This document shows positions 33,941-45,886 of a stretch of DNA of 64,000 nucleotides, one piece after another (within the stretch, counting starts at the first letter, position 1; each line of letters begins with the position of its first letter). The notes beneath the pieces are model-generated. The model saw nothing but the letters and a program-made list of their open reading frames with translations. It was not told where the DNA came from and did no database searches. Source of the stretch: Chelonoidis abingdonii (taxonomy: Eukaryota; Chordata; Testudines; Testudinidae); contig NC_133782.1 of NCBI RefSeq assembly GCF_003597395.2, positions 1,333,145-1,397,144 of the forward strand, read 5' to 3'. The position numbers and the translations under genes were made by a program.

Positions 33941-35329
33941 TCATTTCCACATTGTTGCATACCTAAGTTCTCCTGTAGTTCCCTGTGTTAGAATTAGAAG
34001 GTGTTTCTTGAGTAGTTGACATCACAGGGTAGAACTATGAAAATGAGCACAGCTGGAACTGGGCATATGGAAATGTTGTAGGCTCTTCAAAATATACGTT
34101 ATTTACAGGCTTGCTGGCACCCCCAAGACTCACTACCCTGTGTTGTATAAGACTGGTGTGAAGTGTTCTGCTGCCTCCCACACATTCTGCCGTAAGCATT
34201 TAAAAATGGTTTTAAAAAGCCATATAATTTTGAGAGAAACTTTTAAGATGATGTTGAGTGTGTGCTATAGGGGCAGAATTAAGGTTGTTTGGGTACCTTA
34301 ACTCTCTCTTTATACTTTTAAATGAACAGAAATCCAGGCATGTTATCTTTACCCTGAATGTACTTGGTTATTCATTATGCTTGTTTGATAAGTGCAATGT
34401 TCTTGTAAGGTTTTCTTTCCTTTTTTTTTTTTGTGATCCTTTAAACCTTAGCTCCTGCTTAACAAAGTTTGTCTGAGAATTCAATTACATTCTGTTGCAA
34501 ATGTGTTGGTGGCATTAATAATTACACTTCAGGCATTTTCATAATTTATCATAATAACTCTGTTACTGCATATTACAGAACACCCCCCTCCTCCAAAAAA
34601 AAAAATAGTATAATTGAGGTCGAAACAGCTTGTAAATACTGATGATCTAGATTGCATGCTTAGAGGAACTGGAGTTGTTTTTTTGGTGCAATTTTAATTT
34701 AGAATTCGTTCTGGTGATGTAGCCTCTTGCTATGGTACATTAGTTTGCATCCGACAACCCATTTGCCCTTCATTACAGCTACGGTCTCATTGCTTTTTAA
34801 TTTAAAAAATAAGAAGGAAAGAGAAATGAGAACCTGGAGTCTAGGTTGGAAAGTGTCTGGATACACAGGGAACAGCCAAGGAAAATGTTGGATTTTTCTT
34901 TAACTCTTTATTGGCTTTTGTAGCACTAATTCAGTTCTGTGTTTCCAGTGGAAATCATTTTAGAGAAATGTTTGGACGACTTGAGCCGTTTCTCCTGATA
35001 GTTTTTGGGTTTGAACGGTGGGCGGCAGCAGGCTGGAGTCAGTAGAACATCCTTGTCTCTGGAACTCGCTGTTTGTGGAACAGGAGCATGGTCTGCCTTT
35101 CAGGGCAGCAGGGAAGGCATATGTGTTTACCAATACTTTTCCCTGAGAGGGTGTTAACTGGAAGAACATTTTTATTTTTGTTTTAGACAAAAGTGTTGCT
35201 AATTGGTAGGGGAGTGTTTAAATTGCTGGCTGCTGCAAACAATACATCGTTTCAAAGTTGACCTGTGGGGTATTCTAAGTTGTTAATGTGCCCAGAAGGC
35301 ATGTAAGGAGCACACTTTTTAGCAATAAA
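33941..35329. other. AT-rich non-coding sequence, nothing specific recognised
   Basis: T and A homopolymer tracts lie at about 34420-34431 and 34595-34607. No exon or repeat family is visible. Confidence 0.4.
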
Positions 35330-35700
35330 TAGCATTTTTCAGTGCAAAGGATCCTGAAGTGTTTCACAATGTATACATACATTACTGCACCAGGCACTGA
35401 AATACTGCCATTTCTGCAATGGACCTCAACGGGTGCTTAAGAGTGTGCAGTAGAACTGCACAAGACAGATGCTACTGTCTTGGGATAAGAAGCAAAGAAC
35501 CATGCTATATCCAGTTGAAACACAAGGGAAAGTGTAGGCAGACAGAATATAGTTAACCAAGTTTGAATGAATCTGGCAAGAGACCAGGGCTTAGGACTCA
35601 TAGTGCCAAGCCATTTCTCATGATGATATGCACACAGGAACTTAATTGTAAGTCTCCTCCTAAAGATGGCATCTTCAGCAGCAAGTGCCCCTAACTATGC
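35330..35700. mobile_element. Possible ancient interspersed repeat
   Basis: The phrases cagtgcaaaggatcctgaag and cctcctaaagatggcatctt resemble an old repeat that is widespread in reptiles. It is diverged and its class is unknown. Confidence 0.3.
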
Positions 35701-35859
35701 TGCTTTTATGTCCATTAAAAAACTGTGTTGCGCCTGTTGTTCCATTTGCACTTTGCACATGGTCACAACTTCCAGTCTCTTTTGCATAATGTGGACAGCC
35801 AAGTTTTCAGTTACCTGTCTTTGATTTAATTAAAAAAAGTAGTAGTGAGGGAAACTAAA

Positions 35860-36041
35860 TATTGGAGCAGCTTATCGGAGAGGTGGTGGACTCGCCATTG
35901 CTTGGAGTCTTTAGGGTGAAATTCGTTACCTTTCTAGAAGGTATGTTTTAATCCAGCTCTTGGGAAAAATTCTGTGGCCTGTGTGTGTTTCTGGGCTTGA
36001 TGGTCATGGAGGTCCCTTCTGGCCTTGGATCCTACGAATTC
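35860..36041 (+). mobile_element. CR1 3' fragment
   Basis: gagaggtggtggactcgcca, cttgatggtcatggaggtcc and cttctggccttggatcctac match the 3' region of a CR1-type LINE. Confidence 0.55.
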
Positions 36042-36654
36042 CCCTGTTTATTCCTGTCCTTCCGGGCCTTGGGAAGAACAGGATTGCTGCATTGTCCCTT
36101 AATGTGCTCCTAACATTTTCAGCACTACGTTAGGACAGTGACTATACTCAAATCTCATGCTTCATTTCATCCCACTCACCTGCAGGGATCAGGAGGGATC
36201 CCCTCACCTATTCCCTCCCCAGATGCACAGTTGGCCAGATGCATTCTGGGGTTTTGTCTTCCTCTGAGGCATCAAAGATTAGCCACAGTTGGAGATGGGA
36301 AACTGGATGGGGTGGCCTCTTTCTTTGATACCAGGCTAGTGTGACTTCTGTATATGTTCAGAGTCAAACTGGTTGCCAGATTTGGGATGGGGAACATCCC
36401 CCTCCCTTCCAACTAAATCACATTGGCTGGGATGTTGGTTTGTTTTAGGGTTTTTTTTGCCTTCACCTGCAGCAGTGAGTGTGGTTTGCCTGCTAGGATC
36501 CTGTCGGTATCTCAGCTAAACAATTCCCTGTCATTGGGCCTTGGCCATTGGTGGCACCTTGGACTCTCGTGTTCTCTGCCAGTGGACACAATAGTTTGGT
36601 CTCCTGTGGACTGAAATGCTTAGGTTAACTAAAGTCATGGGTGTCTGGATGAAA

Positions 36655-36740
36655 TGGAACGGCCTGTGATGTATACAAGAGATCAGAGTAGATGATGTGA
36701 TGGTCCTTAAACTCTACGGAATCTCTGAAAATAAATGAAA
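36655..36740 (+). mobile_element. CR1-like 3' fragment
   Basis: gatcagagtagatgatgtga followed by tggtccttaaactctacgga and atctctga resembles a diverged CR1 3' terminus. Confidence 0.4.
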
Positions 36741-38231
36741 TGCTCTTTGGATTTTGCACTGAGACAGTGCCGTAGCTGGTCTGCAGCAGTATACGCATTT
36801 TAATCAAAATCACAGCAGGGTCTTGCCTTATGAGCCTGAAAGAATTAGTGCCTCCTGGGGGCTACGGTTCCCAACATGCTGTGGAGCTGCAAATTCCCAC
36901 TTGGAAGCCTGTGCTCTTATGGGACCTGGCAAGAGAGTGACACTTCCACTTTTTCTTCTCCAAAGATTTTTTTTTTTCATTTATTTATTTACAATTCTCC
37001 ATTCTCAAAGTCAGGAATAGTCCTGATTGCATTGAAACAGTAGCTGCTACCTTTGTGGAAGTGAGCTGTGATTTTGAGATTGTAGATAAAGGAACAGCAA
37101 AGGAGAGAGTTGTGTTTTTGATCTCTTAAGAAGGCCAAAGAGGATTTTTCAGAGAAAAGATCTGCTTTGTACAATAGAAAGTTAGGTGGAAAACTATAGG
37201 AGAAAGATAGACTAGTAGGGTTATCGTATCACAAATATCAAGGAACCAAAACCTGAGCAGCTGGCAAAGGAGAGGAATTTTTAGTTATTTTTCTTTAAAT
37301 TAATACCTAGTTTACATAGACACCTGTTAAACAGTTGGCAGAAAAGATTTTTGTGAAAGAATCAGCTGCTGCCCTTCAATATAGGGCTGAGAGCTCTCAT
37401 TCCATCTCCCTTTCCTTCCAGCGAAAGGCAGAGGAGACAGGACTTAACATTCCTATCTCTTAAGGGGGGAGAAGTAAATTTTTTTTCCTTAAAATCCCAA
37501 CCCAAGAACTTTTCAGGCTTTTTCTGTCCACCCTGAAGAAGAAAAAGTACTATGCCCTTTTTTTCCTCTGTGGGTCCACTTTAATTTTGCCTAGTGAATG
37601 GGAACGGCAGGTGAAAATAACAGGCAGTTGCAATCATACTGTGCGCATGTAGTTCCCATGTCCTGCCTCTGCTGAACTGCAGTATACAGGCCTAATACTG
37701 CCCTGGGTGTGCAAAAATGATGAGCCTGATTCTGCTAATAATTCAGAATTCGGTCTTCACCAAGGTGAGTCAGAAGACGAGGGTGCAGTATTGGAAATTC
37801 AGTGAATTCACCTCTAGACCCTGGGGTCATCTGAGAGTTGGCTCACAAGTGATACAAGTCCTTGGTTCCCAAGTGAAAATTTATCCATTTCACAGAACCA
37901 TTCCCTAGTCAGCTTGGTCAGTAAATCCTGCTTGGATTTGAAGTTCCAGGGGTTTTGCATGATAAGGATGTGATGTCCTGATGGATGTTTATGAGCCAAT
38001 GTAGGGAAGAAGGTTGACACAGCTCTTGGTGGTACTAGTCATCTATTTATATGATATTAAACATCACTAAAGTAATCTCTATTTCAATTTTCAAAGTTGG
38101 TAAACGTATTGTAAGCAAATCTAATTAGCTGTGCTTAAAATAAATAAGCTTTGTCTCTGGGGCTCTGAGATAAAGGGAGGCAAAAGTTCTTGGCTCACTT
38201 GCTTCATTTCCTCTTCTTTCTCTTACCTCAG
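36741..38231. other. Sequence upstream of CTNNBL1 exon 2, probably intron 1
   Basis: No exon 1 signature (start codon plus Asp-Val-Gly-Glu-Leu-Leu type sequence followed by a GT donor) was found. A T tract with attt repeats lies at about 36966-36990. The last 50 bases provide the pyrimidine tract of the exon 2 acceptor. Confidence 0.45.
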
Positions 38232-38420
38232 CCCAACAGAGGGACAAAAAGGCCCCGTGATGATGAAGATGAGGATATCAAAGCACGGCGGAAACAAGCC
38301 AGTGCACGGGAGCGCAGTCGCCACCGGGAAGAGGAAGCTGCTGCACTGGAAGAAACTGATGATGAGAAAAAAAAACTTCTTCAGATGGTTGACAAGGAGG
38401 GAGAAGAGGAAGACGAGGAG
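38232..38420 (+). CDS. CTNNBL1: CTNNBL1 coding exon 2 (acidic/basic N-terminal region, NLS)
   Basis: The exon is 189 nt, or 63 codons, about residues 11-73. It follows a pyrimidine-rich tract (ctcttctttctcttacctcag) and ends at donor GTAAAT. It starts with PNRGTKRPRDDED, matching the conserved N-terminus where KRPR forms part of the nuclear localisation signal. It continues with a charged stretch rich in R, K and E and ends in a run of acidic residues (EGEEEDEE). This segment is outside the armadillo fold and is expected to be disordered; it is the least conserved part of the protein. The open frame upstream of 38232 is intronic read-through, so an upstream methionine is not the start; the true start codon is in a missing exon 1. 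Both exon boundaries are at codon boundaries. Confidence 0.93.
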
Positions 38421-38952
38421 GTAAATCTCCAGTGTTCTGTGGGGATGGGCTGCCTGAGATGTAGTCGCCTCTATTCAAATCAGAGCCTTTTCCATAAGTT
38501 TAATGAGAAAAATATAGGTGCTTTAAGGTTGTCTGGGCCCAAAACTGTCCCCCCTTTAAGGAAGACACTTTCAATACCATAAATTCTATTGATAGTCCTA
38601 ATTGTACCTACCTATCAGCCTACTCTGCAGTACAAATATTTGGAGGAAAAAAGGAGACTGTTTTCTTAATCACTTTAACAATGGAAAATATGAAAATGAA
38701 TGACACAATCATTTACCTAAGATTTACATTTCTGTCTGCTTGGATGCTGAAACTAACTGGTCATTTTTAATTCCTGGGGCTCGGAACATCACAGGGCTAT
38801 TGTTTCCATTTCTAACCCTTCTGGGAATACACTCATTTTAAAAAGGGGCTTCTGAAATAATGAACAAAAGATCCTAAGAAGACTTGGAAAAAACTTTCAA
38901 AATATAAAGTCTCTGTTTTAGGTGTAAACTACTTGAGTCTATTTCTAAAATT

Positions 38953-39840
38953 TGTGACCAGAAGTAGCTTCTGGGTTCTTATTCATTTTCTAAATCCATT
39001 AGTTTCATAGGTACTCTCAGCCTCATAGCTTCACCCACCCTTCTTCTCTTGCTAGCTCTGCAGCAGCAGCAGCAGAGAAGCAAACCACCTTCTGTAGGGG
39101 GAAGGACTTGGGCCACAGGATTAGGGTAGCAGCTTGGCACAGTTTCAGGGCAACTGCACCTGCTTTCACCAAGGGCACTCACTTAAAGTCTTCTGGCTCC
39201 TAGCTGTCACCTCACCTGGGCCTCATTCCCTTTTGATCTGAAGTTTTAATGCTGCACAGTTCCCAGTATTGCACTGTGATATCCTTGGCAACTGGCTCCT
39301 GCACTGTGCTTTCTCTCTGAAGGCAATGACCAGTGTATTGCTCACAGGTATAAGCTGTCACACTGCATGTTTAATCTTAAGGTAAAAACGTTACTGAGAA
39401 ACAGATAAAAACCAATGTAAGTTCGTACAGACATGCTAAAAATCTTACCAGAGATTACACCAACTCCATCCTAGGGCTTCAGTAGGTTTTAGTCCTTCCA
39501 GACCCACAGCTGGCTTTTCCCCATGGCTACAAGTTCACCTGCCTTAGAACCAGAACAAAGGCTGAGCAGTTCAGTCCTTTCTTTATACAGCTTGGGCCTT
39601 TGATCTTGGACTTTTGTAATAAATACTCGGTAGCTTCAAAAGGCATAACTGTGTTGGGTAATTTGCATTAACTTGGTATTCCTCTGGAAATCCACTTAAC
39701 CCCTATTGTCCCAAAAGTCCATACTCCCAGTTCTTATGTCTCCCCACTAGAGAGGTTACATACAATCCCAGCCCGCAGTGATACATAAACTTAATAAAGG
39801 TCTTTCAAGGATTTTGCAGGATATTGCCGTCTCTGTCACA
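38953..39840 (-). mobile_element. LTR-like element, 888 bp, in CTNNBL1 intron 2
   Basis: It is bounded by TGTGACCA at the left and TGTCACA at the right. On the - strand it reads like an LTR I recall from turtles, including a TATAAAG motif (the complement is ctttctttatacag near 39580). No matching target-site duplication was found at these borders, so the ends may be off or the element rearranged. Confidence 0.6.
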
Positions 39841-40685
39841 CAGCTATCAAGGGTAAATGATTTCAAGTCTTGGAGACAGAGACGCAGTCTGGGACTGGCC
39901 CTTCTGTTAAGGGGCAGGGAAAAGATCATTGTATAAGTCTAACAAACGGGTTGTTATAAATCCAGGAGATAGACAGCAGGAAGTAACTGTGTTATGTTTG
40001 ATGAAAAACAAGTGACATTTGCCACAGTGGAATCATGTGGGTTTGTAAAATATCATTGTCCTTTGTATGCAGCATTTCTAATCATCTCTGAAATCTCCCT
40101 CCACTTTCTGATGTTGAGCTATTGCTACTGCTGCTGTGGTTGATGGTGAGACAGATAATGTGGGATTTCCTTAGTGTTTGACCTGGAGGATGAATGGATC
40201 AAGCAACAGCTCTGTTGATTGGCTAGAATCCTGGGAATCATGTAGTGTGCAAGTTCCCAGTCTCCAGCAACAAGAATATCATCCAAGCATTCTGTTTTTC
40301 CCATATCCCAAGGTGCTAGAATTTAAAAATCCCTTAAGAATCTAAGTCCCCTGACTGGTAGCTTAGTTCATGTCAGTTCCATTAAATAGCTTTTTTATTT
40401 ACTGAGTAGATGCACTTGTTTATGCAGACATTCTCTGTGGGTCTCATGGAGACATTTTGCTAACTGGACTTGCTTAATCTGAAAATGTGGCTCACACTAG
40501 GGTTATGTCGGCCTTCTGCAGTGAGACTTTTGGTGAGTTCTCTTCTGATTGCCATTTGCTCCTGGTTACTGTTATATCACAGCTGTATCCAGGACTCGCT
40601 CAGTTTGTTGGTTACTCTTACTTATTGCCAGGCTGGTGTTGCGTCCATTTCTGAAAGCTAAGCAATATTTGTTTTGTTTGGCTAG

Positions 40686-40792
40686 GATGAGCCTCTGGAT
40701 GAAAGTTCGGTGAAGAAGATGATTCTCACTTTTGAGAAGAGGTCTTACAAAAACCAAGAGCTGCGGATCAAGTTCCCAGATAATCCAGAAAA
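40686..40792 (+). CDS. CTNNBL1: CTNNBL1 coding exon 3
   Basis: The exon is 107 nt, about residues 74-108 plus two bases of codon 109. It begins DEPLDESSVKKMILTFEKRS and continues to the conserved KFPDNPEK, the start of the helical armadillo-like domain. The acceptor is gtttggctag. The donor is GTAAGG starting at 40793: the exon ends in aa and the last Lys codon is completed by the first g of the next exon. Using the alternative cut one base later would break the frame of the following exon, which fixes this choice. The sequence is nearly identical to mammalian CTNNBL1, as expected for this strongly conserved protein. Confidence 0.95.
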
Positions 40793-40955
40793 GTAAGGTC
40801 ATGTGCAGTCCCTCTGTCTCACCCACTGTGAGCCTTCCCTCCTTGCTTGAGCCCAAAGTTAATCTCTTCATCAGAGATGCAGGTTCAGTTGTGTGAAAGA
40901 TCATGTGATTAAAGACAGTTATTGCCAGGTATGACCTGTAAATTGTGTTTGAAAT

Positions 40956-41763
40956 TGTGACGGGCTGGATCACAGAAACCCCCTTGGGAGCTGCCAACTG
41001 ATGTACCAAGACTACTCCTGCCCCTGTTTTCCTGCCCTGGCAGCTTGGAGCTTCAGTGCCCTGCCTGGTTTGAGCCAAACCCGCTAGCCTGCTGCAAACC
41101 CAGACCCAGGTCTGAACCACGTCCCCTAACAGCTGTAGGCTTAACTGAAACCAGCTTAAGAAGTGTTCCTGTCTTTAACTCTCAGATGCCCAGCTCCCAG
41201 TGGGATCCAAACCCCAAATAAATTCGTTTTCCCTGTATAAAGCTTATACGGAGTAAACTCATAAATTGTTCGCCCTCTATAACACTGATAGAGAGCCATG
41301 CACGGCTGTTTGCCCCTGCCCCTCAGGTATTAATACATAGTCTGGGTTAATTAATAAGTAAAAAGTGATATTATTAAATACAGAAAGCAGGATTTAAGTA
41401 ATTCCAAGTAATAGCAGACAGAATAACGTGAATTACCAAGCAAAATAAAATAGAACATGCAAGTCTGTGCCTAATACAGTAAGAAAACAATTGTCCTGGT
41501 TGATGGGAGCCATCAAGATTCCAAACCACCATTAATGGCCCATGCTTTGCATAATTACGATAGGCCCTCAGAGTTATATTTCATATTTCTAGTTTCAGAT
41601 ACAAGAATGAAACATTCATACAAATAGGATGATCACACTCAGTGGATTATAAGCTTTGTAATGATAACTTACAAGAGACCTTTTCCATGAAGCATAATCC
41701 AGTTACATTATATTTACACTCATAAGCATATTTTCATAAAATCATATAGAGTGCAGCATCACA
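40956..41763. mobile_element. Solo LTR, 808 bp, in CTNNBL1 intron 3
   Basis: It begins TGTGACGG and ends GCATCACA. Perfect 5-bp direct repeats GAAAT lie at 40951-40955 and 41764-41768. No internal coding sequence is present. I recall the reverse-complement reading of this sequence as an abundant turtle LTR, but the orientation is not decided by a clear promoter or polyadenylation pair. Confidence 0.88.
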
Positions 41764-43406
41764 GAAATCAACATTTTTAATTTAAAAATTGGAATTGCTG
41801 AGACTCATGCTGGTAGTGGCTATGCTGTGAATAAGAGGAGGACAGGCTGAATTTTATTTAAAAATATGTTAAATTCCTTGCTGTGTTACTAATAATATCT
41901 TAGATTATTTAAAATCCACCGTTTTAAAATTCTAGTTTGTATTCTATTTTTGGGCAAAGATTTAAAAAATGGGACTTAAAGTAAGGCTTGCAAGGTCTTT
42001 TTTAAACACCCCAATAAAGACCTAGTTTTGAAAAGTGCTGAGTGCCCAGCTGGTCCCCTAGGAGCAGATGGTCTTGTTGTCTGTTGCCTGGAAAGTCAGA
42101 TGGACTTGGGCTAGAATGTCCAGACCGCCATTATCAGAGTTTTACAGAATGCTCTCAGGGAGACTTCCTGTAACACGTACTGTTTCATTTGTTGCTCTCT
42201 CCCACTTCTTCACTTTCCTGTCTATACTGATGTCTTGTGCCTCTCAGTATGTTCAGCTCCCATCCTATAATTCTTCACCCATTTCTACTGTCCCTCTAAA
42301 ACTTTTTCTTCAAAGCACGTCTTTCTTTTCTTTTTGAATTTGGCCTTTCCTTGTTGTCCCCTTTTTTTCACCGATCTCTCCTCATTGTTAATACTTTCCC
42401 CTCAGTTTCTCCACACTTTGATGCTCCTTCCTTTCCTTGATTTCTAACCTTGCCAGCCCCAAAGTCTAAAGAGTGCTCTGTTTACCTAATAAATGCAGGT
42501 GCCAGGCATTTCAGAAGGTGAAAGGATGACCACGAATTTAAGGGTGTATCCTAAATGGATCCATTTTTTTCATAATTTTTGATACGCTCCGCACAGCCAA
42601 ATCGTGTAACTGTACTACCAAGTGTGTATGTGAAGGGAATCCTGCTTCACAATATGGGAACTTTCAAAAGATTACACTGAGCAAAATGAATGGTTCAAAT
42701 CTGTTGATAATCTGACTCTTCCTATGAAGTATTTGTTCTCAGAACTGCAGTTGTTTGAACACAGGGAGCTCCCTCCCAGTTAGTCCAAGGCTCTTGGATT
42801 GAAATCTTTGTGTGTCTGTGGCTGCAGTCGCTACTCATTAGTTTTTGCTGCTTTTCTCGCAGTCCTGAACTTTGCAAGCCCTGCTGATATGCGCTCTGCC
42901 ACATGAAGCGGGAAGGGAGTTCTGATAGTGTGAAGCAAAAGAAATATTCTGTCATACGTCAGGCTGAATCCATGTCCCTTTTGCAAGTCTGAGTTCTAGT
43001 TTTAACAGGCAGTGTTGGTACTATGTTGTTGCCCTCTAGCTTGACCCTTTCTCCTGGCTGATGAGTCACACATCTGGGAGTCTAATACCCCCAAGACAAT
43101 CCCTTCTGAAGGTCAGAGCTTGCTTAAAGTGAGAAGAAAAGACTCGGCCCGTTTACAAAACCCTTCTTTCTGAATTTGAAGCAAGAGGAGAGAAGTTCAG
43201 TGTAAGCAAGTGACATCCCCACCCCTTTCCTCACACCAGTACAGGGATGCTGGGTCTGATTCAAGCGTACTCATTTTCTGGGGATTGCCTTTATTTAACT
43301 TAAAGTAAACTTTCTGCCTGTTTTCTCCTAAGCTGGCTGGAGCTAGGTCTCTGTCCCTGCCCCTATTCTCCCTGTCTCAGACAGACACCCAAGTCCTCTT
43401 GTACCC

Positions 43407-44120
43407 TGTAACGGGGCGAACTCACCCCCGCGGCGCCTCCTGCTGGTTGCTTCAGGGAATCAGCTCACATACACAGCTCGGAGCGCCCTCTGCAGGCCGG
43501 TGATCCGCCTTCTGGCTTCCGCTACTGGCGCCGTGTCCCTCCCTGGACCCTGGTGCCTCCTTCTCTGTGGGGTTCTTCCCCCTGGCAGTAACCCCTTTCT
43601 CTTAAGGGTTTCCCCCTCCTGGGAACCCCCCCACTCTATCCCCACTTTGCCTCAGGGTCTTGGCAACTGCCCAGTCATTAGCTAGCCCCACGCCCTGGGG
43701 CAGACTGCAGTATTATCCTCTCATCATCGGCAAAGGGGTTGGACCTGCTGCCTTGGCCTACCCCTGGGTTGCACCCTGCAACCCTAGTACCTCTCAGCCT
43801 ACTCCTAGGCTGCAGCCTGGGGCTTTCCAGGCAGGGGCTCCCCAGCTCCGCTGCCTTCCCCAGCCCTGCTTTACCCTGGGTGTCTGATCTGGTCCCTTGC
43901 AGCAGCCAGGCCCTTCTCCCTCTGAACACAGAGAGAGACTCTTGGGCTCCTGGCTTCTCTGCCCTTTTATAAGGGCCTGTGGCTCAGTTTGGGGCGTGGC
44001 CCCAGCTGCAGCCACTTCCCCAATCAGCCCAACCTAAAAGGCTGCTTTCTCCAGCCCTGGCCCCTTCCCTGGGCTGTTTTTAACCCCTTCAGGGCCGGAG
44101 CAGGGATCCACCCTGCTACA
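43407..44120 (-). mobile_element. Solo LTR, 714 bp, in CTNNBL1 intron 3
   Basis: It begins TGTAACGG and ends CCTGCTACA. Perfect 5-bp direct repeats TACCC lie at 43402-43406 and 44121-44125. On the - strand a TATAAAAG box (complement at about 43964-43971) lies roughly 150 bases from the LTR start, the expected promoter layout, so the sense strand is -. It is GC-rich and open frames inside it are not real genes. Confidence 0.88.
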
Positions 44121-44456
44121 TACCCTTACTGGAGCTAATATAACCCACGCACGTTAACATTAAGATGAGTCAGCAGAAGAATTCTCTATGCAGGAACTAG
44201 CCTGCACACTTACTCTTTTAAACTGATATACATAAATTAGAGAGGGCAGGAATGCCATATCATAAAATGCTTTCGGGGCCCATGTGCAGTGATATGACAA
44301 AATGAGGGACAAATTTTTTGCAGTGAGTTCTGAATCCAGTGACTGACTTGGTGATGATGTGAGCAGAATAGCAGGGGCGCTATTTCAGATTTTGGTGGCC
44401 AGGGGGCAACTTTAACTGTGATTCCAAGGGCTACTTAGGCACCTGAAAACGCTAGG

Positions 44457-44480
44457 TTTGTTTGTTTGTTTGTTTGTTTT
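44457..44480 (+). repeat. (GTTT)n microsatellite
   Basis: Six consecutive gttt units followed by a short T run. Confidence 0.85.
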
Positions 44481-44639
44481 TGCAGATTATAACTTAGAAA
44501 TTAGCTGATAAGAGCACTGTATCTGATTCCTATGTGAAAAAAAAAGAGAGAGGATTTAATAAATATTAGACCCCCTTTTCTGAATGTAACCTAGGCTCAA
44601 TGCTTTGCTGTATTCTATTGCTGAGAATAGCCCACTTCC

Positions 44640-44868
44640 ACTTTAATTGAATTGTCTCGTTAGCACTGACCCCCCACTTGATAAGGCAACTCCCATCTTT
44701 TCATGTATACCTGCCTACTGTATGTTCCACTCCATGCATCTGATGAAATAGTGTTTAGCCCACGAAATCTTATGCCCAAATAAATGTGTTAGTCTCTAAG
44801 GTGCCACAAGGACTCCTCATTGTTTTTGCTGATGCAGAATAACACAGATACCCCTCTGAAACCTGTAT
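44640..44868 (-). mobile_element. Fold-back family copy, right half
   Basis: It contains ccatgcatctgatgaaatag, gcccacgaaatcttatgccc and gttagtctctaaggtgccac, the inverse of the family core at 9400-9480. Only one half is present. Confidence 0.7.
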
Positions 44869-45118
44869 TTTTTCTGAATCCCCTCTTCTCTCTAAAACAA
44901 CCCCTCCTCCTTCTCCTCCCTCCACTGAGGGATTCCTCTTTTACAAGCTAAGCTTCCATACCCTTCATTTAATCACCAGCTCTTTCTTATCTTAATCACC
45001 TTGCCTCTGTTTGTAAACAATGCTAACTCCCTGCCCCAGGGGCACATCTCCTTTGCACAACTTAGATTTCACAGGAATGTTGTGCTGTAGTTAAGAACTC
45101 CACCTGGGAGCTCCCCAG

Positions 45119-45470
45119 AGGTGAAAGTAAGCTGGTATGGTCTGATACGTGTACCGGCAACAGCTTGTACGCAGTGCTGGACTGGACCGGCTTCCCCAGC
45201 AGTGATTTAAAGGGCCTGGGGCTCCCCACTGCGACTGGAGCCTCTGGGCCCTTAAATCCCCACTGGAGCCCAGCAGCCGGGCTCGGGCTGGGATTTAAAA
45301 GGCCCGGTGCTCCTGCCTCTTCGGCGAGCCCCGGGCCCTTTATTTTGCCCCACAGCCCCGGAGCTCCCAGCTGCCTCTGCAGTCTTTAAAGACCACACCT
45401 CTTCTGGTTGAGGTCACACCACCACTCAGGACTCCAGCATACCGGTAAGTCCTTTCAGTTACTTTCACCT
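45119..45470. mobile_element. TIR element, 352 bp, in CTNNBL1 intron 3
   Basis: The ends AGGTGAAAGTAA (45119-45130) and TTACTTTCACCT (45459-45470) are perfect 12-base inverted repeats. The GC-rich interior (ttaaagggcctggggctccc) has no transposase. No clear target-site duplication was found. It lies about 185 bp before exon 4. Confidence 0.75.
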
Positions 45471-45655
45471 GTAGGAAACTCTGGGGGCGCAGAATTGGAA
45501 ATACTGTGGCACTGTGATGCCTGGATGAATGAGTCTTGGTTGATGGGTTGTGTGGCTGCTTTGTTCTCAGTGTTGGGAAGGTCTGTGTTCTACTGTGAGA
45601 ATAGCTGATGCACGTGTATTCCCACTGACCAATTTTGCCCTGCTTCTATCCACAG

Positions 45656-45795
45656 GTTCATGGAGTCTGAGCTGGATTTAAATGACATCATTCAGGAAAT
45701 GCATGTGATTGCGACCATGCCTGATCTTTACCACCTGCTGGTGGAGCTGAACGCTGTACAGTCTCTCCTAGGGCTGCTTGGACATGATAATACAG
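45656..45795 (+). CDS. CTNNBL1: CTNNBL1 coding exon 4, ends at a U12-type AT-AC donor
   Basis: The exon is 140 nt, about residues 110-155, with one base at each end belonging to split codons. It encodes FMESELDLNDIIQEMHVIAT, then MPDLYHLLVELNAVQ, SLLGLLGHDNT: the first armadillo-like helices. The acceptor is a normal cag (ctatccacag). The donor is not GT: frame and homology require the exon to end in ...aatacag, and the intron starts ATATCCTT, the standard minor-spliceosome AT-AC donor. The final g combines with the at that opens the next exon to make Asp. No GT donor near this point would preserve the conserved NTDVSIAVVD junction. Confidence 0.95.
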
Positions 45796-45803
45796 ATATC
45801 CTT
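45796..45803 (+). promoter_or_regulatory. U12-type 5' splice site (ATATCCTT)
   Basis: The bases are ATATCCTT followed by CC. This matches the highly conserved minor-class AT-AC donor consensus at all eight positions. The U11 and U6atac snRNAs recognise this type of site. The codon split across the junction gives Asp, which is conserved in CTNNBL1. Confidence 0.93.
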
Positions 45804-45886
45804 CCAGTGTTAGAACGCGTCTCCCAGGGGTAAGGCTTTCTGCAGGCACCTCCGCAATCTCTTGTGCTCCATTTTCACACAAACTG

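Noticed and set aside
38131..38424. 97-codon frame starting upstream of CTNNBL1 exon 2
   Set aside because: It is in a different frame from the conserved exon and crosses the acceptor and donor sites; a shadow of the real exon.
38948..39845. Target-site duplication for the LTR in intron 2
   Set aside because: The flanks AAATT and CAGCT do not match, so I list the LTR without that support.
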